Shown here: piece by piece, positions 1 to 5,579 of the stretch
How the letters are laid out: every line of letters begins with the position of its first letter
How positions within the stretch are numbered: position 1 is the stretch's first letter
Source of the DNA: Planctomycetales bacterium
GTDB taxonomy: Bacteria; Planctomycetota; SBBH01
Assembly: GCA_005239795.1 (NCBI GenBank)
Contig: SBBH01000047.1
Coordinates: 1 to 5,579, forward strand
Length of the DNA stretch: 5,579 nt
Direction of reading: 5' to 3'
Notes under the pieces: model-generated
What the model was told of the DNA's origin: nothing
Databases searched by the model: none
Seen by the model: only the letters and a program-made list of their open reading frames with translations
Translations under genes and position numbers: made by a program

Positions 1-335
1 CCCTTGCCCCCCTGAAACCCCAACGTCACGGGGAAGCAATGCCCCAAAAAGGCCCCTGCGCCCACCCAAAGCGGCGCTCCGGCAAAGCCAAGTGCGCCGG
101 GAGGAGAGCATGCCAAAAATCCCGACACCGGCGCCCACCCTTTAAGAACATCCAGAAGAAAGACGAGAACCCCCGCCGTGCGGCTTTCGAGGACCCGCGC
201 GACATTCGTGGCGCCGATATTCCCACTCCCATGTTTTCGGATATCGATCCCCCGCGCAGCCCTCACCCAGAGATACCCCACCGGGATGGAGCCGGCCAGA
301 TACCCTCCCACCACCCACAGCCATTCATGTCCCAT
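1..335 (-). CDS. plsY: Acyl-phosphate:glycerol-3-phosphate acyltransferase PlsY (5' part, cut by window edge)
   Basis: PlsY is an integral inner-membrane enzyme that moves an acyl group from acyl-phosphate to sn-glycerol-3-phosphate. This gives lysophosphatidic acid, the first step of phospholipid synthesis. Translating the minus strand from the ATG at 335-333 gives 111 codons with no stop before the window edge. The N-terminus contains GYLAGSIPVGYL (residues 11-22), then the family motif DIRKHGSGNIGATNVAR (31-47). The PlsY signature GHCFPVTLGFQGGKG begins at residue 98 and runs to the edge. Hydrophobic stretches near 5-24, 53-75 and 82-98 fit membrane helices. The full family length is about 200 residues, so roughly half is missing. 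The start is well fixed: the preceding in-frame TGA at 341-339 is the stop of the PIN-TRAM gene, leaving three bases between the genes. No good Shine-Dalgarno is seen, so coupled translation is likely. Identity rests on motifs read directly from the sequence. Confidence 0.93.
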   Translation of the reverse strand, partial: MGHEWLWVVGGYLAGSIPVGYLWVRAARGIDIRKHGSGNIGATNVARVLESRTAGVLVFLLDVLKGWAPVSGFLACSPPGALGFAGAPLWVGAGAFLGHCFPVTLGFQGGK

Positions 336-338
336 GTC

Positions 339-1340
339 TCATGACTGTCCCATCCGTCCAAAGATCATCTTGCCGGCGTGGGTTTGCAGGGAACTTGTCA
401 CCATGAGGGTCACTTCCTTCCCGATCTCGCCCCGGGCCCCCTCGACCACGACCATCGTCCCGTCATCCAGGTACCCGACCCCCTGGCCCTGCTCCGCGCC
501 GGGCTTGATGATTTTGAGGGTGAGCAGCTCACCGGGCAGGACGGCGGGTTTTAGGGCCGCCGCGATCTCGTTCAGGTTGACGACGTCGACGCCGTCCAGG
601 TGCGCGATCTTGTTGAGATTAAAGTCGGTGGTGACAAGCCGCCCCCCCAGCGACTTGGCCAGGGCCACGAGCTTGCCATCGACGGCGTCGACGCCGTCGA
701 TGCGGCTCTCATCGATCCGGATCGCGAGGCGCTTTCCGTCCTGGAGCTTCTGGAGGATGTCGAGACCGCGCCGGCCGCGGCTACGCTTCAGGCGATCCGC
801 GGAGTCCGCGATCGCCTGCAGTTCCTGCAAAACGAAACGGGGGACGACAATCTCCTCGTCTAGAAGATTCGTCCCGGCGAGCCCTTCGATCCGACCGTCG
901 ATGATGACGCTCGTGTCCAAAATCAGGGGCCGCCCCCCCGCATTCTGGCGGCGGAATTCCACGTAGGGGATGCTGAATTTGAACTCGTCCTTGGTGCGGT
1001 AGATGACGACCGCCGCCAGGAACGCCGTCAAAAACGTCATAAACGGCGTGACGATGTCGCTCGCCTTGGCGAGGCCGGGAATCAAAAGCACCGGCTGCGC
1101 GATCTGCGGCCCCACGAGAAGGCCCAAGAAAAGGCCGATCACCAGGGTCGGAATCAAAGAGGCCCGCCGCGTGGTGAGAACCACCTCGAGGCCGATCACC
1201 GCGGCCGCCGCGGAGCCCCCGATCAAGGCTCCCCACAGATGCCCCCTCTCGTCGGACGATCTGTCGATGGAAGCCCCGGCATAACTGCCGATGACGGCGC
1301 TTGCGATCACGAACAGGATGCGCAGAATATTCAGGATCAT
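339..1340 (-). CDS. YacL-like membrane protein with PIN nuclease and TRAM domains
   Basis: A 333-residue protein of the YacL/PIN-TRAM family. Four hydrophobic segments (about 2-20, 36-55, 62-80, 96-114) form an N-terminal membrane domain. A PIN domain follows (about 138-258), then a TRAM domain (about 266-328), an OB-like RNA-binding fold. The PIN acidic residues are visible: D142 in LILDTSVIIDGR, E173 in VLQEL, D221 in VDGKL and D239 in TTDFNLNK. PIN domains are Mg/Mn-dependent ribonucleases, so a membrane-tethered RNase is the likely role. The substrate of YacL proteins is not established. I chose the ATG at 1340: a longer frame to 1472 exists, but its 44 extra residues are Arg-rich, lie inside the kinase gene and precede an obvious first membrane helix. 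The gap from the kinase stop is 19 bases with no strong Shine-Dalgarno. The stop lies three bases before plsY, so cotranscription is likely. Confidence 0.93.
   Translation of the reverse strand: MILNILRILFVIASAVIGSYAGASIDRSSDERGHLWGALIGGSAAAAVIGLEVVLTTRRASLIPTLVIGLFLGLLVGPQIAQPVLLIPGLAKASDIVTPFMTFLTAFLAAVVIYRTKDEFKFSIPYVEFRRQNAGGRPLILDTSVIIDGRIEGLAGTNLLDEEIVVPRFVLQELQAIADSADRLKRSRGRRGLDILQKLQDGKRLAIRIDESRIDGVDAVDGKLVALAKSLGGRLVTTDFNLNKIAHLDGVDVVNLNEIAAALKPAVLPGELLTLKIIKPGAEQGQGVGYLDDGTMVVVEGARGEIGKEVTLMVTSSLQTHAGKMIFGRMGQS
677..702. repeat. 26-bp perfect palindrome inside the PIN-TRAM gene
   Basis: The 13-base half catcgacggcgtc is followed directly by its exact reverse complement gacgccgtcgatg, with no spacer; the pairing stops at 676/703. 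On the minus strand it encodes part of RIDGVDAVDGK, next to PIN residue D221. Repeated GAC/GTC codons for Asp and Val explain much of the symmetry. A regulatory role is not shown. Confidence 0.75.
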
Positions 1341-1359
1341 TGCAGGTTCAAAAACGACT

Positions 1360-2853
1360 TTATCGCACGCCGGGCTCCCTGTGAAACAGTTCGTCAAGCG
1401 CCGCCTGCGCCCCCACGAGGCGTTCCTGAACCTCGGCAGGTAAAACCTGACGGGCGCGCGCGATGGCTGCATGGGCTTTTTGAGGATCTCCTAAAAGGCA
1501 GTGATCCCGGGCGGTTTGCAGGTAAAGCTGGGCCAGAAAGCGCTGCCGGCGCAGGGGAAGGACTTTCGGACCGTTCTCGACACGGCGGATCTGGTCCGCG
1601 AGTCGGGTCAGGTCCTCCTCGACGCGCCGCACCTCGGCGCTCCCGAGCGGCCCCGGCGTGAAACTCTGCAGGAATTTTTCAAAATTCGGCTCTGCGAGCC
1701 AGTCGCTCACGCGGGCCGGATCGAGGACGCCGTCGTGCGCGGTGGAAGGCGCTTCGGCTCTCCCCTGACTCAGCTCCCTGGCGCTCCCTTCTTTCGAACC
1801 CTTTGCGCTCCGGCCTCCTCTGACTCTCGCAAGCCACGTTCCCACCGCGAAAACGAGGAGCGCCGCCAGGATCCCCACCGCGAGCGTGACGCGCCGAGAA
1901 GGGGCCGCGGCGGGCGTCGTGGAAGAACGCGCCCCGGATTTTTCCTTCTTGTCCAAGCGCGCAATCGCCGCCGCAAGAGTCTGGGCATCGGGAAAGCGCT
2001 CCTCGCGCCGTTTAGCGAGGCAGCGCTGCAGGATCTCTTCTTCTGCTCGACTCAAGTGCGCCTCAGCGGGAATCGGCGGAAGAGGAGTCTGCACCTGATC
2101 GCGCAGGATCGCCGCCACGGAAGAGCCTGAAAACGGCGTGCGCCCCGCCACCAGCTCGAACCAGACCGTCCCCAAGGCGTACAGGTCCGCGCGCGCGTCG
2201 AGCGGATCGCCGCGGGCCTGCTCGGGCGACATGTATTCGGGCGTTCCGAAGACATATCCCGGCATCGTGAGGCTCATCCCCGAGGCGGCGGGGCGCGCCA
2301 GGCCGAAATCGGTCAGGACCGCGCCGCGCTCCGGCAGGATCATGATGTTGGCGGGTTTGACGTCCCGGTGGATCATCCCCCGCGCGTGGACCGCCGCGAG
2401 CGCCTCGGCGATCTGGTGCACATGCCGCCGGGCATCCGCAGGGGCGAGACGCCCGGTCCGTGTAAGTTGCGCCGCCAGGGTTTCCCCCTTCAGAAGCTCC
2501 ATCACGAGATAGGGCCCGGCCGGCGAGGAGCCCGCCTCGTAAACGCACACGAGATGCGGGTGCGCCAGCCCTGCCAGAAGCCGCGCCTCGCGCAAAAACC
2601 GCTGGACCGCCTCGGCGCTCTCGGACAGTTCCCGGCTCATCACCTTCATCGCAGCGGAGCGCGCCAGGCGCACATCATACGCCTCATAAACAACGGCCAT
2701 CCCTCCCCGCCCGAGTTCCCTCTCGATGCGGTAGGAACCGATCAGGCTCCCGGGCGCCAAGATCCCACTACCTAAAGGAGGCGATACAGTCTCGGCGGCC
2801 TCGGTGGGCTTTCCGCGTCGGATAGAACCCTCAGACGGCTCCACGGAGCCCAT
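1360..2853 (-). CDS. Transmembrane Hanks-type serine/threonine protein kinase
   Basis: A 497-residue eukaryotic-like Ser/Thr kinase. The kinase domain spans about 41-300. It shows the glycine loop GRGGMAVVY (48-56), the ATP-binding lysine K70 in AMKV, helix-C glutamate E89, the catalytic loop HRDVKPAN (162-169), DFG (182-184), and an activation segment with T196 and T204 ending at SPE (209-211). D223 in the following DLYALG is also present, so the enzyme should be active. A Lys/Ser/Ala-rich linker (301-321) leads to one membrane helix (about 322-341). The remaining C-terminal ~155 residues should lie outside the cytoplasm. They have no PASTA repeats; 432-487 looks helical and TPR-like. The ATG overlaps the regulator stop by one base (TAATG) and has a Shine-Dalgarno-like AGGA, so translation is coupled. 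The likely partner is the FHA regulator encoded just upstream. The signal sensed and the substrates are unknown. Confidence 0.95.
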   Translation of the reverse strand: MGSVEPSEGSIRRGKPTEAAETVSPPLGSGILAPGSLIGSYRIERELGRGGMAVVYEAYDVRLARSAAMKVMSRELSESAEAVQRFLREARLLAGLAHPHLVCVYEAGSSPAGPYLVMELLKGETLAAQLTRTGRLAPADARRHVHQIAEALAAVHARGMIHRDVKPANIMILPERGAVLTDFGLARPAASGMSLTMPGYVFGTPEYMSPEQARGDPLDARADLYALGTVWFELVAGRTPFSGSSVAAILRDQVQTPLPPIPAEAHLSRAEEEILQRCLAKRREERFPDAQTLAAAIARLDKKEKSGARSSTTPAAAPSRRVTLAVGILAALLVFAVGTWLARVRGGRSAKGSKEGSARELSQGRAEAPSTAHDGVLDPARVSDWLAEPNFEKFLQSFTPGPLGSAEVRRVEEDLTRLADQIRRVENGPKVLPLRRQRFLAQLYLQTARDHCLLGDPQKAHAAIARARQVLPAEVQERLVGAQAALDELFHREPGVR

Positions 2854-4766
2854 TAATCAATCCTGTATTTTTTGAGCTTCGCGTAAAGGGTGGAGCGGTC
2901 GATCCCCAGGACCGCCGCCGCCTGAGATCGGTTCCCTTCGAGACTCGCCAGAACCGCCCGGATGTGGCGCTCCTCGATCTCGTCCAAGGACAGGCTGAGC
3001 GCGTACCCTTTGCCGCCGACGGTATCGGCGTGCGCGGCGGCGGAAACCCCGGAGCGGATTTCAGGCGGCAGATCCTCCGGCGAGAGCACCTCGCGCTCCG
3101 AGAGGACCACCATCCGCTCGATGGCGTTCTTGAGCTCCCGAATGTTCCCGGGCCAGACGTATCGGCGCATCAGGGTGAGCGCTTCCGTCGAAAGTTTCCG
3201 GAGGCGCTTGCCGCAGGCGTCGCTTGAGCGCGCGAGAAACGCCTCCGCAAGAAGCGCGAGATCCTCCTCCCGCTCCCTCAAGGAAGGGACGCGGATTGCC
3301 AGGACGTTTAAGCGGAAGAAAAGGTCTTCTCGAAAGCGCCCCTCCTTCACCTCCCGGCCCAACTCCCGATGCGTCGCGGCCACGAGCCGCACGTCGACCT
3401 GGCGGTCGCGTGTGTCCCCCACGCGGCGGACGCGCCCGTCCTCGAGAACCCGCAGGAGCTTGGCCTGCACCGGCTCCGGAAGCTCCCCCACCTCGTCTAA
3501 AAACAGCGTCCCGCCGTCAGCCAATTCAAAACGCCCCAGCCGGTCCCCCTGGGCGCCCGTAAAAGCCCCCTTGACGTGCCCAAAAAGCTCGCTTTCCACG
3601 ACCCCCTCGGCCAGCGCCGCACAGTTCACGGCCTCGAAGGGGCCGTCGCGCCGGGCCGAGAGGCGATGCAGCGTGCGGGCCACCAGCTCCTTGCCGCTTC
3701 CCGACTCGCCGGTCACCAGGATCGTGGACGCCGTCGCCGCGGCCTTCTCGACGACCTCGAGGAGTTTTTGGATCGCGGCAGATTTCCCGAGAATCTGGTA
3801 TTCGCGGCGCAGTTCCCGGTCGCGTACAGCCAAGCTTTTGCTGGCCCGCTCCAGGACCCGGACGGCCTCGAGCCGGCGCGCCAGGACCGCCGCGAAGGCG
3901 ATCAGCCATTCTAGATCCTCGCGCTCAAAATCGTCGGCGGGGCCCACCCGGTCGGCGTAGAGGACGCCCAACGCCTCCGCGTCGCGCGCCGTGCCGGAAA
4001 GAAGAGGTACCGCGACGGCCGTCTGGATCCGGTGCGCCGCGATCGAGGGGGAGCGCCGCGTCGGGTCACGCATGTTGGAACTGATTAAGAGCGCGACGCG
4101 CCGCTCGAGCGAATGCCTCACGATCGACGTGCTGATCGGAAGATCTTGGATCGGCGCGAAGCGCGCCTCCTCCGAAAACCAGGGCCTGAGCTTCCGGTCG
4201 CGCTCGGCTAAGATCGGGATCACGCGGGCGGGGGAGAGAACCGAGGCCCCCCCCTCGGCTGCCGCGCTCATCAGATCCCCCACGCCGACGCAGTCGGAAA
4301 GCCGTGTGGCGAATTCGAGAAGCGCATGGAGCCGCTGATTGGCCTGCGCGAGCGTTACGGCCCCCCGCTCCTCTTTCGCCAAGGCAAAACCGCTTGCCGG
4401 GCCGATTGGAATTTCCACCGTGTCGCCGGTGACGGGGATTTTTTCCTTCTCGTCGTCGCTCAAAACCTGGGGGAGCCGCGAGTCCACGAACTGCAGGAGG
4501 GTCGATCCGATCCCAACCAAGAACGAGGATTTTAAGGGGACCGCTCCGGGTGCCTTGACGCCGTCGACGAAGGTGCCGTTCCGGCTCCCCAGGTCCTCGA
4601 TCCGCCAGATCCCCTCGGAGGAAAAGAGTCGCGCATGCTTGCGCGAGACCTTGGCGTCGTTCAAGCAGACGGTGTTGTCGAGGTCCCGGCCGATCGTCGC
4701 CTCCGCCTCCACGAGGACATAGACGCGGCCCGCGTCGGGGCCCGATTTCACGACGAGCTCGAACAT
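2853..4766 (-). CDS. Sigma-54-dependent transcriptional activator, FHA-GAF-AAA+-Fis
   Basis: A 637-residue bacterial enhancer-binding protein that should use ATP hydrolysis to open sigma-54 promoters. An FHA domain (about 1-95) carries the phosphothreonine-pocket signature: GR at 26-27, SRKHA 41-45 and SRNGT 61-65. A GAF-like sensory domain covers about 145-300. The AAA+ domain (about 323-552) has Walker A GESGSGKE (353-360), the sigma-54 contact loop GAFTGA (400-405), Walker B LFLDE (421-425), probable arginine fingers R479 and R485, and WPGNIREL (538-545) in the sensor II region. A Fis-type HTH closes the protein (about 594-635). There is no receiver domain, so control by a histidine kinase is unlikely; FHA binding to a phosphorylated partner is expected, with the adjacent Ser/Thr kinase the obvious candidate. 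The ATG at 4766 is chosen because the FHA fold starts there. A longer frame to 5072 gives 102 low-complexity Arg/Gly-rich residues overlapping the upstream gene. Target promoters are unknown. Confidence 0.95.
   Translation of the reverse strand: MFELVVKSGPDAGRVYVLVEAEATIGRDLDNTVCLNDAKVSRKHARLFSSEGIWRIEDLGSRNGTFVDGVKAPGAVPLKSSFLVGIGSTLLQFVDSRLPQVLSDDEKEKIPVTGDTVEIPIGPASGFALAKEERGAVTLAQANQRLHALLEFATRLSDCVGVGDLMSAAAEGGASVLSPARVIPILAERDRKLRPWFSEEARFAPIQDLPISTSIVRHSLERRVALLISSNMRDPTRRSPSIAAHRIQTAVAVPLLSGTARDAEALGVLYADRVGPADDFEREDLEWLIAFAAVLARRLEAVRVLERASKSLAVRDRELRREYQILGKSAAIQKLLEVVEKAAATASTILVTGESGSGKELVARTLHRLSARRDGPFEAVNCAALAEGVVESELFGHVKGAFTGAQGDRLGRFELADGGTLFLDEVGELPEPVQAKLLRVLEDGRVRRVGDTRDRQVDVRLVAATHRELGREVKEGRFREDLFFRLNVLAIRVPSLREREEDLALLAEAFLARSSDACGKRLRKLSTEALTLMRRYVWPGNIRELKNAIERMVVLSEREVLSPEDLPPEIRSGVSAAAHADTVGGKGYALSLSLDEIEERHIRAVLASLEGNRSQAAAVLGIDRSTLYAKLKKYRID
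2861..2864 (-). promoter_or_regulatory. Ribosome binding site of the kinase gene
   Basis: AGGA on the minus strand lies seven bases before the kinase ATG at 2853-2851, inside the last codons of the regulator gene. Together with the TAATG stop-start overlap at 2855-2851 it fixes the kinase start and points to translational coupling. It is the clearest Shine-Dalgarno match at any start in the window. Confidence 0.65.
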
Positions 4767-4771
4767 TGCGG

Positions 4772-5579
4772 CTATTGTAGGGTGTGACGCCTCTCGATCT
4801 CCATCGCGCGCGCTCGGTCCACGGGAAGCCACATCCGGATGTAGGCGCGAAGCCCCTCCGCATCGGCCAGGTCCGAGGCCTCCTCGTAGAGCCGGTCGGC
4901 CGCCGACCGGGCGCTGGCGGCCTGTGCTGCCTTGCCCGCTCCCAAAAGCAGGATCGCCCGCGTCGCGTTGATCCCGAGATCCCAGCGGCGCGTCGATGCA
5001 GCGCGCGAGAGCGGCTCGACAAAAAGCGCCCAGTAGCCGGGAGGGGGGCGCCCTTCCCGAACGTTTTCCCAAAGATATTCCGCGTAGAGCGGCCGGTGGT
5101 AGAGGCTCACGCGGGCGGCAGAAGCGAAATACGCTGCCGACCGGGCAGGATCGTCGAGAACCGCATAAAGACGACCCATTGTCTCCTCGAGGACGACAAA
5201 GGCGCCGCCGCTCGCCGCCTTGGCCTTCCGGCAGGCTGAGAGCGCTCCGGTCCAGTCGCGCTCTCCCGCGCGGGCGCGGGCAAGCATCAAGAGCGTCTGG
5301 GGATAGAGCAGACTTCCCTCGCCGGACTTTTCCATCCTTTTCGCGGCGCTTTCAAAATGCCGGGCCGCTTTCTCGTGCCGGGCCGCGATCTTTTTCTCAT
5401 CCTTTTCCACGAGCGCCACCTGGAAGGCGCCGTGGCCCGCCAGAAGATCCGCCAGCCAAACTCCGCGCGACCCCATCCCGTAGCGCGCCCAAACACAAGC
5501 CAAAACAAGCGTTGCCGCAACCTTCACGTGGGAAGCCCGAACGGCCCCGAGCGAAAGCGGCCAAAACCCTCCCCACCCC
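4772..5579 (-). CDS. Membrane-anchored TPR-like helical protein (5' end beyond window)
   Basis: I do not recognise a named family. The frame is open to the right edge. A GTG at 5527-5525 could start a 251-residue protein, but it has no Shine-Dalgarno, and 17 further in-frame codons upstream read WPLSLGAVRASH and similar plausible protein. The true start is therefore probably outside the window. Numbering from that GTG, residues 1-16 form a hydrophobic helix (VAATLVLACVWA). The rest is rich in Ala, Arg and Glu and reads as helix pairs (about 45-66, 73-105, 112-140, 195-222) like degenerate TPR repeats, for example DWTGALSACRKAKAASGG. A membrane helix followed by TPR-like repeats is also how some O-antigen ligase/Wzy-type polymerases end, so this may be the tail of a larger polytopic protein; that is a guess. 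The stop (TAG, 4774-4772) lies five bases before the regulator ATG, so cotranscription is likely. Confidence 0.75.
   Translation of the reverse strand, partial: GWGGFWPLSLGAVRASHVKVAATLVLACVWARYGMGSRGVWLADLLAGHGAFQVALVEKDEKKIAARHEKAARHFESAAKRMEKSGEGSLLYPQTLLMLARARAGERDWTGALSACRKAKAASGGAFVVLEETMGRLYAVLDDPARSAAYFASAARVSLYHRPLYAEYLWENVREGRPPPGYWALFVEPLSRAASTRRWDLGINATRAILLLGAGKAAQAASARSAADRLYEEASDLADAEGLRAYIRMWLPVDRARAMEIERRHTLQ

Noticed and set aside
26..324. Two short minus-strand frames (26-232 and 142-324)
   Set aside because: Both are out of frame with the plsY coding sequence at 1-335, which carries the clear family motifs.
178..966. 262-codon open frame on the plus strand
   Set aside because: It lies antisense to the PIN-TRAM and plsY genes, is rich in Ser/Arg/Pro and has no recognisable motif; a typical shadow frame in GC-rich DNA.
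1341..1472. N-terminal extension of the PIN-TRAM protein to 1472
   Set aside because: It overlaps the 3' end of the kinase gene, is Arg-rich and would precede a normal first membrane helix.
2962..3960. 332-codon open frame on the plus strand
   Set aside because: It is antisense to the AAA+ and GAF part of the sigma-54 regulator. Its Ser/Arg-rich composition reflects the complement of that gene's codons.
4767..4771. Promoter or sigma-54 site between the TPR-like gene and the regulator
   Set aside because: The gap is only five bases, and I saw no -24/-12 (TGGCAC-N5-TTGC type) match by eye near any start.
4767..5072. N-terminal extension of the sigma-54 regulator to 5072
   Set aside because: The extra 102 residues are Arg/Gly-rich, match no domain and overlap the better-supported TPR-like gene in another frame; the FHA domain begins at the ATG at 4766.

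Overview
The window is GC-rich and almost fully coding. All five genes lie on the minus strand and are packed tightly, so transcription enters at the right edge (5579) and leaves at the left edge (1). The genes at both ends are cut by the window. There is no tRNA, rRNA, mobile element, CRISPR array or clear terminator. No non-coding gap exceeds about 20 bases, so no promoter or operator room is visible between genes.

In order of transcription the genes are: (1) 5579-4772, the C-terminal part of a membrane-anchored, helical TPR-like protein; (2) 4766-2853, a sigma-54 enhancer-binding regulator with the order FHA - GAF - AAA+ - Fis-type HTH and no receiver domain; (3) 2853-1360, a transmembrane Hanks-type Ser/Thr protein kinase whose start overlaps the regulator's stop (TAATG); (4) 1340-339, a YacL-type membrane protein with four predicted transmembrane segments, a PIN nuclease domain and a TRAM domain; (5) 335-1, the first 111 codons of plsY, the acyl-phosphate:glycerol-3-phosphate acyltransferase of phospholipid synthesis. 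plsY is open at the window edge and is identified from its own translation.

The central point is the kinase-regulator pair. The regulator has a phosphothreonine-binding FHA domain in place of the response-regulator receiver, and it is translationally coupled to a Ser/Thr kinase with threonines in its activation loop. The simplest reading is a one-operon pathway in which kinase signalling is read by the FHA domain and passed to sigma-54 RNA polymerase. This is inference; the domains themselves are clear. The pair shares a probable operon with a membrane PIN-TRAM protein and plsY, which may tie it to envelope or RNA homeostasis.

The organism is a GC-rich bacterium with Hanks kinases and FHA-type sigma-54 activators. 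That combination is known from Myxococcota, Planctomycetota and some related or uncultured phyla. No rRNA or marker gene allows a firmer assignment.
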